Assembly (NCBI RefSeq): GCF_040907265.1
Contig: NZ_JBFOHP010000002.1
Coordinates: 6,882,001 to 6,946,000 of the forward strand
Source: Streptomyces sclerotialus
Lineage (GTDB): Bacteria > Actinomycetota > Actinomycetes > Streptomycetales > Streptomycetaceae
DNA length: 64,000 nt
Reading direction: 5' to 3'
Of this stretch, positions 23,905 through 31,467 are shown one piece after another. The translations under genes were made by a program, and so were the position numbers. The notes under the pieces are model-generated. The model searched no databases. It saw only the letters and a program-made list of their open reading frames with translations, and was not told where the DNA came from. How positions within the stretch are numbered: position 1 is the first letter of the stretch; every line of letters begins with the position of its first letter.

Positions 23905-25542
23905 CTACCCGGCGCGCAGCACCTGCGCGACGACCGGGCCCGCCGCGTCGCCGCCGTGACCGCCCGACTGGACGAGCGCGGCGGCCGCGAGGTCGTCGCT
24001 GTAGCCGGTGAACCAGCTGTGGGACCGGGACTGGCCGTCCTTCTCGGCGGAGCCGGTCTTCGCGCCCTTGTCCCCGCCGACGCCCGCCATCGCGGCCGCG
24101 GCCGTGCCCCGGCCGGCGGTCGCCGCGCGCATCATCTGCCGCAGCTGCCGGGCGACGGACGGGGACAGCGGGCGTGCGGTGGCCAGGGTCCGGCCGTCGA
24201 GCGCCTGCGGTACGAGGACCGGCTGCCGGAACCCGCCGTTGACGACCGTAGCGGTGACGGACGCCATGGCCAGCGGGGACATCTGGACCTTGCCCTGCCC
24301 GATGTACGAAGCGGCGGTCTCCACCCCGGCCGACTCCGGGACGTTGCCGTCGAAGGACGGTACGCCGGTCTGCCAGTCAGCGCCGAGCCCGAAGGAGTCG
24401 CGGGCCGTCCTGCCGAGCGCCGTACCGGCGACGCCCCGGTCGTTGAGCGGCTTGACCGCCTTGATGAACGCGGTGTTGCAGGACCGGGCGAAGGCGTCGG
24501 TGAGGGTGCCGTCCTCGATCCGGAAGTCGTCGAGGTTGTGGAAGGTGTAGCCCTCCCAGGACACCGTGGCCGGACACGCTGCCTTGCCGTCCGCGTCGCC
24601 CACGCCGTTCTCGATCATCATGGCAGCCGTCACGATCTTCATGGTGGAACCGGGCGCCACTTCGCCCAGCAGCGCCGCGTCGTAACCGTCCGCGCGGTTG
24701 TTGGCCACCGCTCGGATCTCGCCCGTGCTCGGCCGGACCGCGACGACCGACGACTCCGGGTACGCCCGCACCGCCCGTTCCGCCGCCGCCTGCACCCCCG
24801 CGTCCAGCGTGGTGTGCAGCGTTCCGGCCCGGCCCTTGCGCAGGGTGAGCAGCGTGCGCGCCGACTCTCCCGCCGCGTCCTCGATGCGCAGCTCGACGCC
24901 GCGCGTACCGCCGGCCTTCTTGCCGTACTTCTCCCGCAGGCCGTCGAGGACCGGACCCAGTGAGGGGTACCGCTCCTCGGTCAGCGGCCGGCCCCGGTGG
25001 TCGACGGCCCGGATCTCCGCGGCCCCGGTCACGCCCGTCACCAGGTACTCGCCGTCCTTCAGCTGCGGATGCAGTACCGAGGGCCGCCAGTCCACCAGCG
25101 GCTTGTGCGTGGTCCGGCCCCGTACGATCCGCAGCTCCGACGCGTACGACAGGGGAGCGGTCCGCCCGTCGTACGACACCTCGGCCTTGACGGTGTACGG
25201 AACGGTCGTGCCGCTCCGCCTGCCCGGCGTGATCACCACATGGGTGAGGTGCGCCTGGTCATGGAATCCGGCCAGTTCGGTCCGGGCGACCGCCTGGTTG
25301 TCGGTGAGCGCGGCGGCGGTCGTGCTGTCGCCCTTCGCCCACGCGGTGAGGAAGGCGGTGGCCGTCTCCGTCGTCTCGTCGGCGCTCGGCGGCCCGGTCC
25401 GTACCGGCGCCGCCTGTGCGCTGCCGCCCTGGCCGCCGTACCCCATCACCCCGCTGACCAGGTTGTAGCCGCCGTACAGCACACCCCCGGCCACCACCGT
25501 CAGCACCCCGCCGACAATGCTGATCTTCACCCCGCTGCGCAT
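23905..25542 (-). CDS. Class B penicillin-binding protein with NTF2-like domain
   Basis: A 545-residue membrane-anchored D,D-transpeptidase. An N-terminal helix (about residues 6-33) anchors it, and residues 55-140 look like the NTF2-like domain seen in MecA-type PBPs. A dimerisation region follows. The transpeptidase has all three motifs: S299-T-M-K302, S354-C-N356 and K495-T-G497. It crosslinks peptidoglycan outside the membrane and is a beta-lactam target; low affinity cannot be judged. ATG 25542 has GGGAGGG; the longer frame to 25641 has no start signal. Confidence 0.93.
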   Translation of the reverse strand: MRSGVKISIVGGVLTVVAGGVLYGGYNLVSGVMGYGGQGGSAQAAPVRTGPPSADETTETATAFLTAWAKGDSTTAAALTDNQAVARTELAGFHDQAHLTHVVITPGRRSGTTVPYTVKAEVSYDGRTAPLSYASELRIVRGRTTHKPLVDWRPSVLHPQLKDGEYLVTGVTGAAEIRAVDHRGRPLTEERYPSLGPVLDGLREKYGKKAGGTRGVELRIEDAAGESARTLLTLRKGRAGTLHTTLDAGVQAAAERAVRAYPESSVVAVRPSTGEIRAVANNRADGYDAALLGEVAPGSTMKIVTAAMMIENGVGDADGKAACPATVSWEGYTFHNLDDFRIEDGTLTDAFARSCNTAFIKAVKPLNDRGVAGTALGRTARDSFGLGADWQTGVPSFDGNVPESAGVETAASYIGQGKVQMSPLAMASVTATVVNGGFRQPVLVPQALDGRTLATARPLSPSVARQLRQMMRAATAGRGTAAAAMAGVGGDKGAKTGSAEKDGQSRSHSWFTGYSDDLAAAALVQSGGHGGDAAGPVVAQVLRAG

Positions 25543-26158
25543 CCGCGCTCCCTCCCCTGAGAGCCCCCTGAACAAGTTCGAAGGAGCCATGGGACGCACG
25601 GTACGGGGCGGACAGGAGGACAAAGAGGTTCGAACGGGCATTCGTTACCGGATAGCGATCACGGGGAGCGGCCGCGGCACCGGAGCCGGGCGGCCCGTGC
25701 GGCGGCGAGGCCCGTCTGCTCGGCACCGAGCGGGTGACGGCGTCCGGTGCCGCGCACGACACGTCCGCCGGGGCCCCGTCGTACTCGACCGAGCACTCCA
25801 CCTCGTGGTGCGCGCAGAGGACTTGGGCCAGCCGCACGAGCGCGGTGGTGTCCCCGCCGCGCCCCACCCGGTGCAGATCGACGACGACCGTGCCGCTGCC
25901 GGGACGGATGACGGCGTTGAGCAGCCGCCCCAGGTGCGGTTCGGCCGTCGGGCGGATCGGGCGGTGCACCTCGATGACGGTGCGGTCGGCGTACCGGCGT
26001 ACCGCGACCGGGGACGGTCCGGTCCCCTCGGCGGCGGGACCGGCCGGCGCGGTACCTCCCGCCCCGGCCGCCCGGGAGGTCATCGGCACGAGCGGCGGAC
26101 GGAGCCGGTGGCGGACGGAGGTCCATAACGGGAGCAGGGAAGGAGCGGTCCACGTCAT
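25259..26158 (-). CDS. STAS-like protein whose frame runs into the PBP gene
   Basis: From ATG 26158 (GAGGGGG just upstream) the frame encodes about 45 low-complexity residues, then a convincing STAS-like region: VAVRRYADRTVIEVHRPIRP, HLGRLLNAVIRPGSGTVVVD, RLAQVLCAHHEVECSVEYD. After about residue 145 the sequence loses protein character, and the first stop is only at 25259, 284 bp inside the PBP gene in another frame. A frameshift near 25700 would let it end at 25659. It may be a recent frameshift mutant, or a real gene with an unusual overlap; the downstream end given here is therefore doubtful. Confidence 0.45.
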   Translation of the reverse strand: MTWTAPSLLPLWTSVRHRLRPPLVPMTSRAAGAGGTAPAGPAAEGTGPSPVAVRRYADRTVIEVHRPIRPTAEPHLGRLLNAVIRPGSGTVVVDLHRVGRGGDTTALVRLAQVLCAHHEVECSVEYDGAPADVSCAAPDAVTRSVPSRRASPPHGPPGSGAAAAPRDRYPVTNARSNLFVLLSAPYRASHGSFELVQGALRGGSADAQRGEDQHCRRGADGGGRGCAVRRLQPGQRGDGVRRPGRQRTGGAGTDRAAERRRDDGDGHRLPHRVGEGRQHDRRRAHRQPGGRPDRTGRIP

Positions 26159-26510
26159 CGCGGTCCCCCTCGGCATCAGAACCTGCTGGGACAAGCAGTC
26201 GCGGCCCGCCGCGGTCACCACGCGGGGCACGACGTGGGAGCGAGTCGGATTCTGCCACCCCCGGCGGCCGGCGGGCAGGGCCTGTCGGCCTCTGGACAGG
26301 AGCCGGGAGAGCATGTCGGTCCCGGTGCCGGGGCGCGCGCGGCGCCCTGCCGGAAGCCGGGTGCGGGCGGTGGCTTTCGGCCGATGGCGGGTCCCGGCAG
26401 CCACTCGTGGCTTTCATGGTCGAGCGGCGCAACAGCAGGCCCGGCGGACGGTCTTCCGCCGGGCGCACCTCGTCGGCGCCGGCCGTCCCCACGAAGGGAG
26501 AACTTTTCTC
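26159..26510. promoter_or_regulatory. Upstream region of the lipid operon with a hairpin
   Basis: This 352-bp gap separates the divergent STAS-like gene and the lipid operon. It holds a perfect 10-bp hairpin with a 6-nt loop (GCCCGGCGGA at 26439-26448, complement at 26455-26464) that ends 46 bp before the first acyltransferase start, so it would be in the leader RNA. I see no ORF with coding character and no obvious promoter boxes. Confidence 0.5.
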
Positions 26511-27254
26511 ATGCTCTCGGTATCCACCGCTGTCGCGGCCACCGGCTCCTACGTCACGTCGATCGCGGACACGGCCGGAGAGATCAGGGCTGCCCAGCGG
26601 CTGCGCTACCAGGTCTTCGGAGAGGAGATGGGGGCGACCCTGCACACCCCGCTCACCGGGCACGACGTCGACGAGTTCGACGCGCCGGCCGACCACTTGA
26701 TCGTGACGGACACCAGCAGCGGCGAAGTGGTCGGCACGTACCGGCTGCTGCCGCCCGGACGCACCGAACGGTCCTACGCGGAGGACGAGTTCGACCTGCG
26801 GGCCCTGCAGGAACTGCGCGGGCGGATGGTGGAGGCGGGCCGCTCCTGCGTGCACCCGGACCACCGGACCGGCGCGGTGATCAACCTGATGTGGGCCGCG
26901 CTCGCCCGCTACGTCCTGCTGTCCGGGGCCCGTTACCTGTCCGGGTGCGCGTCGGTGCCGCTCGCCGACGGCGGCCAGGCCGCCTCCAACGCCTGGCTGC
27001 TCGGCAACATCAAACACTGCGCCCCGGCCGACCTGCGGGTCCACCCGCGCCGCCCCTGGACACCGCGGGGAGTGAGCGAGAACAAGCCGAGTTACGCCCT
27101 GGTGCCGCCGCTGCTCCGTGGCTACCTGCGGCTCGGCGCCTGGATGTGCGGAGCGCCGGCCCACGACCCGGAGTTCGACGTCGCCGACTTCTTCGTACTG
27201 CTCGACGTGGACCGGCTCGACGGCCGCTACCGGCGCTATTTCCTCGGGGAGTAA
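26511..27254 (+). CDS. OlsB-like N-acyltransferase (copy 1)
   Basis: A 247-residue GNAT-fold protein of the OlsB type: IRAAQRLRYQVFGEEMGA, FDAPADHLIVTD, VGTYRLLPPGRTERSYAEDE, MVEAGRSCVHPDHRTGAV, FDVADFFVLLDVDRL. OlsB transfers a 3-hydroxyacyl chain from ACP to the amino group of ornithine, the first step of ornithine lipid synthesis. First gene of the cluster. ATG 26511 has AGGGAG upstream. It is a close paralog of the gene at 27453. Confidence 0.85.
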   Translation: MLSVSTAVAATGSYVTSIADTAGEIRAAQRLRYQVFGEEMGATLHTPLTGHDVDEFDAPADHLIVTDTSSGEVVGTYRLLPPGRTERSYAEDEFDLRALQELRGRMVEAGRSCVHPDHRTGAVINLMWAALARYVLLSGARYLSGCASVPLADGGQAASNAWLLGNIKHCAPADLRVHPRRPWTPRGVSENKPSYALVPPLLRGYLRLGAWMCGAPAHDPEFDVADFFVLLDVDRLDGRYRRYFLGE

Positions 27255-27306
27255 GGGATCTGCCCGGACCCGGCACGGCCGCGCTCCTCCGGCCGGGGGA
27301 ACCGCC

Positions 27307-27326
27307 CCCCTGACGAAGGTCAGGGG
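27307..27326 (+). terminator. Hairpin between the two OlsB-like genes
   Basis: CCCCTGAC at 27307-27314 pairs with GTCAGGGG at 27319-27326 around a GAAG loop; flanking GC pairs extend it with a small bulge. It lies 52 bp after the first acyltransferase and 126 bp before the second. It may terminate or attenuate transcription between the paralogs or protect the upstream message. Confidence 0.5.
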
Positions 27327-27452
27327 CGGCCTCCGACCTTCGGGCAGTGTGACGCGGCACCCCCCGCTCCTACCGTCGGTCCGGAACGGTGCGTGGCCGC
27401 CGAGGACCGGAACCCACGCCGTGGAAACCCAGCGAACTGGAGATGCGACACC

Positions 27453-28208
27453 ATGCCGACGACACCAGCCGCCCTCACGGGGACCAGCTCCTACGTCACC
27501 TCCATCGCGGACTCCGCCGAGCAGGTGCGCGCCGCCCAGCGCCTCCGCCACCTCGTGTTCGGCGAGGAGCTGGGCGCCACCCTGAACCCCGCGCTCGCCG
27601 GCCACGACACGGACGCCTTCGACGGCCTCGCCGACCACCTGATCGTCACCGAGTCCACGACCGGCGAAGTGGTCGGCACCTACCGCCTGCTGCCGCCCGG
27701 CCGCACCGAACGCTCCTACTCGGACGGCGAGTTCGACCTGAGCGCACTGGCCGGCATCCGCTCCTCGATGATCGAGGCGGGCCGCTCCTGCGTCCATCCC
27801 GACCACCGCTCGGGCGCGGTGATCAACCTGATGTGGGCCGCGCTCGCCCGCTACGTCCTGCTGTCCGGCCACCGCTACCTCGCGGGCTGCGCCTCGGTGG
27901 CACTGGGCGACGGCGGGCGGACGGCGGCGAGCGCCTGGGCCCTGTGCGCGGCCAAGCACACCCCGCCCGAGGGCATGACCGTCCACCCGCACCGCCCCTG
28001 GGAGCCGAGCGCACAGGCGACGGCCGCCGCCGTGCCCGGCCTGGCCCAGGTCCCCCCGCTGTTCCGCGGCTACCTGCGGCTCGGCGCCTGGGTGTGCGGA
28101 GCCCCGGCGTACGACCCGGAGTTCGACGTCGCCGACTTCTTCGTCGTGCTGGACATGGAGCAGCTGAACGACCGCTACTACCGCTATTTCCTCGGAGAGT
28201 CCCGATGA
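27453..28208 (+). CDS. OlsB-like N-acyltransferase (copy 2)
   Basis: A 251-residue paralog of the gene at 26511, with the same blocks (VGTYRLLPPGRTERSYSDGE, MIEAGRSCVHPDHRSGAV, INLMWAALARYVLLSG, FDVADFFVVLDMEQL). Most differences cluster around residues 160-195. Two copies may use different acyl donors or amino-acid acceptors. It ends in an ATGA overlap with a 50-residue ORF, followed by the PlsC-like gene, so the block 27453-29708 reads as one operon. Confidence 0.87.
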   Translation: MPTTPAALTGTSSYVTSIADSAEQVRAAQRLRHLVFGEELGATLNPALAGHDTDAFDGLADHLIVTESTTGEVVGTYRLLPPGRTERSYSDGEFDLSALAGIRSSMIEAGRSCVHPDHRSGAVINLMWAALARYVLLSGHRYLAGCASVALGDGGRTAASAWALCAAKHTPPEGMTVHPHRPWEPSAQATAAAVPGLAQVPPLFRGYLRLGAWVCGAPAYDPEFDVADFFVVLDMEQLNDRYYRYFLGESR

Positions 28209-28357
28209 GCCCGTGGTCCGTCACCTCGCCCTGCACACCCGGCTGCGCCGCACACGCGGTGCCGCACGTACCGCGCGCGGAGCGGGCCCGCCGGTACGCG
28301 GCGCTCGCCGCCACGCTGGCCCGCGGCACGGCGGCCGGGCCGCGCCTCGCCGAGTAG
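28205..28357 (+). CDS. Small coupled protein in the lipid operon
   Basis: A 50-residue ORF beginning in an ATGA overlap with the acyltransferase before it and ending 6 bp before the PlsC-like gene. It has three Cys/His-rich positions near the start (PCTPGCAAHAVPHVP) then an Arg/Ala helix (AERARRYAALAATLARG). I do not recognise a family. The exact fit between two operon genes is the main support for it being translated. Confidence 0.55.
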   Translation: MSPWSVTSPCTPGCAAHAVPHVPRAERARRYAALAATLARGTAAGPRLAE

Positions 28358-28363
28358 CGGGTC

Positions 28364-29002
28364 ATGCGGACCCATGCCCGCGCGGTGCTCCGCGCCCTGG
28401 GGCTGCGGCTGGAGACCAGTACGCCGTCCCTGAGCGTGCCGCGCGGCCCCGGCGGCGCCGGCACGCTGATCGTGGCGGACCACATCTCCTGGCTCGACGT
28501 CATCGCCCTGCTGGCGGTGGAGCCCTCGACCCCGCTGGCCAAGCGCGAGGTGGCCGAGTGGCCGCTGTTCGGGTCGCTGGCGCGGAAGGCCGGGGCGCAG
28601 TTCATCGACCGGGACGGTCTGCGCACCCTGCCGCAGAGCGTCGGCCGGCTCGCCGCCACCCTGCGCAGCGGCCGTTCGGTCATGGTGTTCCCGCAGGGCA
28701 CCACCTGGTGCACGGAGACCGGCGGCGGCTTCCGGCGGGCGACGTTCCAGGCCGCGATCGACGCCGGGGCGCCGGTCCGCCCGGTGACCATCACCTACGC
28801 GCAGCGGGGCGCGCCCAGTACGGTGGCCGCGTTCCTCGGCGAGGAGGACTTCACCACCTGCCTGCACAGAGTGATCAGCGCGAGAGACCTCACGGTGCGG
28901 GTCACCGCCCACCCCGCGCTGGAGCCCGCGCAGGACCGGCGGTCGCTGGCCGCCGAGGCCCACGCGGCGATCCGCGGCACCCGGCCGCCGGCCCATGTCT
29001 GA
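28364..29002 (+). CDS. PlsC/OlsA-like lysophospholipid acyltransferase
   Basis: A 212-residue acyltransferase with the HX4D catalytic motif (DHISWLDVIALL), the substrate-binding VMVFPQGTTW and PVRPVTITYA. OlsA-type members add the second acyl chain to lyso-ornithine lipid; PlsC-type members acylate lysophosphatidate. Next to two OlsB-like genes the OlsA role is the better guess. It overlaps the DedA gene by 8 bp. Confidence 0.88.
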   Translation: MRTHARAVLRALGLRLETSTPSLSVPRGPGGAGTLIVADHISWLDVIALLAVEPSTPLAKREVAEWPLFGSLARKAGAQFIDRDGLRTLPQSVGRLAATLRSGRSVMVFPQGTTWCTETGGGFRRATFQAAIDAGAPVRPVTITYAQRGAPSTVAAFLGEEDFTTCLHRVISARDLTVRVTAHPALEPAQDRRSLAAEAHAAIRGTRPPAHV

Positions 29003-29708
29003 GCTGCTCGACCAGCTCGCTCAGCTGGTCAGGGCGCAGCTCGACTCGCCCTGGCTCTGGCTGACCGTGCTGCTGGTGGCCGGCCTGGACGCGCTGCTGC
29101 CGTTCATGCCGAGCGAGACGACGGTGGTGACGGTGGCCGTGCTGACCGGCGCCGACCTCCCGCAGCTCGCGCTGCTGGCCGTGGTCGCCACGCTGGGCGC
29201 GCTGGGCGGCGACTGCCTCAGCCACGGCATCGGCCGCTGGGCCGGGCCGAAGGCGATCGGCCGGCTGCTGCGCGGCGAGAAGGGGCGGCAACGGTACGAG
29301 TGGGGCCGGGCCATGGTGGGCCGGCACGCCACGACGCTGGTGGTCGCGGCCCGCTTCCTGCCCGGCGGGCGGGTGGCGTCCGGACTGTCCACCGGCAGCC
29401 TGCGGTTCCCGTTCCGCCGCTTCGTGGTCCTGGACGCGGCAGGCGCCGCGCTGTGGGCCGTCATCAGCACGGCCATCGGGTATCTCGGCGGCGCCGCCTT
29501 CGCCGAGGAGCCCGTCAAGGGACTGCTGCTGGCCTTCGCGCTGGCCCTGGTCGTCGTGGCGCTGCTGGAGACCGCCCGCCGGCTGGCCGCCCGGCGGCGG
29601 GCCGCCACCCGTCGTACGGCCGTCCTCGCCGTCGGCACCGTCGCCACCGCCGAGGGGGCCCTGCCGGCGGACGACCCGAGGGCGGTGCGGACGGACCGGC
29701 AGAGCTGA
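28995..29708 (+). CDS. DedA-family membrane protein
   Basis: A 237-residue DedA/SNARE-associated protein: an N-terminal re-entrant region LDALLPFMPSETTVV, GALGGDCLSHGIGRWAG, the conserved ARFLPGGRVASGLSTG with Arg and Gly residues, and helices to the C-terminus. The family scrambles or flips lipids (undecaprenyl phosphate, phosphatidylethanolamine). Translation is coupled to the acyltransferase before it, suggesting it handles the lipid made by this operon. The tail of about 45 residues is polar. Confidence 0.9.
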   Translation: MSELLDQLAQLVRAQLDSPWLWLTVLLVAGLDALLPFMPSETTVVTVAVLTGADLPQLALLAVVATLGALGGDCLSHGIGRWAGPKAIGRLLRGEKGRQRYEWGRAMVGRHATTLVVAARFLPGGRVASGLSTGSLRFPFRRFVVLDAAGAALWAVISTAIGYLGGAAFAEEPVKGLLLAFALALVVVALLETARRLAARRRAATRRTAVLAVGTVATAEGALPADDPRAVRTDRQS

Positions 29709-29718
29709 ACGCGTGTCA

Positions 29719-29754
29719 GGGGCGGGTGCGCGGGGGAGACCCCGCACCCGCCCT
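29719..29754. terminator. Bidirectional terminator between lipid and thiamine operons
   Basis: GGGCGGGTGCG at 29720-29730 pairs perfectly with 29743-29753, and an inner GGGG/CCCC pairing closes a short loop. It lies just after the DedA stop and before the convergent thiE end. A 15-bp direct repeat (TCAGTCCGTACCGGC) also occurs here, around 29763 and again at the thiE stop near 29798. Confidence 0.8.
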
Positions 29755-29797
29755 CCGGCGGCTCAGTCCGTACCGGCGTACTCGCCGCCCCGGCACT

Positions 29798-30478
29798 TCA
29801 GTCCGTACCGGCCCACGCCGCCGCGTACGCCCGTGCCGCGGCCCGCGGTTCGGCGGCGGCGCAGATCCCCGAGACGACCGCGCCGCCCGCCGCGCCCGCG
29901 GCCCGGAGCGGTGCCATGTCCGCCGCGGTCACCCCGCCGATCGCCACCGCCGGGAGCGGGGTGGGCGACGCCAGCCGCCCGAAGCCCTCGATGCCCAGCT
30001 CCGGCGGCGCGTCCGCCTTGGTACGCGTGGCGTGCAGCGCGCCGATGCCGACGTAGTCGACCCGGGCCGGCTCCTCGGCCGCGGCCCGCAGCTCCTCCTC
30101 CGTCGCGGCGCTCAGCCCGATCACCGCGTCCGGCCCGACGAGCCCGCGGACGGCGGCCACCGGCAGGTCGGACTGGCCGACGTGCACCCCGGTCACCCGC
30201 GCCCCGGCCGCACGCGCCGCGAGGTACACGTCCACCCGGTCGTTGACGAACAGCGCGACCCGCTCCGGCAGGACCGCGGCGATCCGCACCACCGTCTCCA
30301 GGAAGTCCCGCGCCGCGCCGTCCTTCTCGCGTACCTGGACGGCGGTGACGCCGCCCGCCACGGCCTCGGCGACCGTGCCCGGCACGTCACGCGCGCACGC
30401 CGCGGCCTGCGCCGCGTCCGTGACCAGGTACACGGAGAGGTCCGGGCGCACGGCCGCGGCGCTGTCGTTCACGCCCAC
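29798..30478 (-). CDS. thiE: Thiamine-phosphate synthase
   Basis: A 226-residue TIM-barrel enzyme that joins hydroxymethylpyrimidine diphosphate and thiazole phosphate. Signatures: LYLVTD-like [63 protein letters not shown] and [11 protein letters not shown] 30478 is the longest start, but GTG 30472 overlaps the thiM stop as GTGA and is equally likely. Last gene of the riboswitch-controlled operon. Confidence 0.95.
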   Translation of the reverse strand: MGVNDSAAAVRPDLSVYLVTDAAQAAACARDVPGTVAEAVAGGVTAVQVREKDGAARDFLETVVRIAAVLPERVALFVNDRVDVYLAARAAGARVTGVHVGQSDLPVAAVRGLVGPDAVIGLSAATEEELRAAAEEPARVDYVGIGALHATRTKADAPPELGIEGFGRLASPTPLPAVAIGGVTAADMAPLRAAGAAGGAVVSGICAAAEPRAAARAYAAAWAGTD

Positions 30479-31305
30479 GAGATCGCCGCCCGCTCGCCGA
30501 GCGTCTCCTCGTCCAGGCCGTACAGCGCGTCCAGGAAGGCGGCCGCGAAGCTGCCGGGCCCGGCGCTGCGCTCCGCCGCGATCTCGGCGGCCACGGTGTA
30601 GACCGTCACGGCGGCGGCCGCGGCGGCGAGCCGGTCGGCGTGCGCGGCACCCTCCGGCGTGGTCGGCGGCGCGAACGCCGCGAGCACCGCGCCCAGCGCG
30701 CAGCCGCCGCCGGTCACCCGCGTCAGCAGCGGGTCCCCGTTGGCGACGCGTACCGTCCGCGCGCCGTCGGTGAGCAGGTCGACGGGGCCGGAGACCGCGA
30801 CCACGGCACCCGTGGCGCGGGCCAGTTCACCCGCGGCGGCGGCCGCCGACTCGACCTCGTCGGTGGCGTCCACGCCGCGCCCGCCGCCCCCGGTCCCGGC
30901 AACCGCGATGATCTCGGAGGCGTTGCCCCGGACGACCGCAGGACCCTGGTCGAGCAGCCGGCGGGCCAGCGCGGTCCGTACGGGCAGCGAGCCGACCGCC
31001 ACCGGGTCCAGCACCCAGGGCGTGCCCGCCGCGGCCGCCGAGGCGACCGCCTCGGTCATGGCCGCGCGCTGCTCGGCGTGCGGGGTGCCCAGGTTGACCA
31101 GCACCCCGGAGGCGGCTCCGGCGAACGGTCCTGCCTCCTCGGGGATGTCCACCATCGCCGGGGCGGCGCCCAGCGAGAGCAGGACGTTCGCCGTGAAGTT
31201 GGCGACGACCTGGTTGGTGAGGCACTGGACCAGTGGTGTTTCATGGCGTACGCGGTTGAGGGCCTGCCGGGTGGTGGCGAGCAGGTCGTCGGCCGGACGC
31301 GTCAT
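30469..31305 (-). CDS. thiM: Hydroxyethylthiazole kinase
   Basis: A 278-residue kinase that phosphorylates salvaged hydroxyethylthiazole. Family blocks: [56 protein letters not shown], and the catalytic-end [17 protein letters not shown] (the phosphate/anion-hole motif, with Cys). ATG 31305 has GGAGG at a 9-bp spacing, so it is chosen over 31326. It lies just below a TPP riboswitch and overlaps thiE. Confidence 0.95.
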   Translation of the reverse strand: MTRPADDLLATTRQALNRVRHETPLVQCLTNQVVANFTANVLLSLGAAPAMVDIPEEAGPFAGAASGVLVNLGTPHAEQRAAMTEAVASAAAAGTPWVLDPVAVGSLPVRTALARRLLDQGPAVVRGNASEIIAVAGTGGGGRGVDATDEVESAAAAAGELARATGAVVAVSGPVDLLTDGARTVRVANGDPLLTRVTGGGCALGAVLAAFAPPTTPEGAAHADRLAAAAAAVTVYTVAAEIAAERSAGPGSFAAAFLDALYGLDEETLGERAAISWA

Positions 31306-31319
31306 AGGGGCATTCCTCC

Positions 31320-31403
31320 GTGACATTCCCTTCGCTGGTGCGAACCAGATCAGGTTCTACGGGTGTGATCTCAGCCCTTGAGATGGGGCACCCCGTGTCT
31401 CGT
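31320..31403 (-). ncRNA. TPP riboswitch (THI element) upstream of thiM
   Basis: Read on the minus strand, the region contains ACGGGGTGCC, then GGCTGAGATCACACCCGTAG, then AACCTGATCTGGTTCGCACC and GCGAAGGGAATG, the conserved core of the THI box in the correct order. GACA and TGTC at the two ends can form P1. It ends 15-20 nt before thiM, overlapping the ribosome-site area, so control is probably of translation. The same gap carries the start of the divergent cytX-like gene. Confidence 0.95.
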
Positions 31404-31467
31404 GTGCCCCACCATGCTACCCGCACCCCGTTCCCGATCCGGAACCCCGACCCCTGGAAGCCGCACC

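Noticed and set aside
25659..27992. Very long minus-strand ORF of 777 codons
   Set aside because: It runs opposite both OlsB-like genes and reads as shadow sequence rich in Arg, Gly, Val and His, with no domain.
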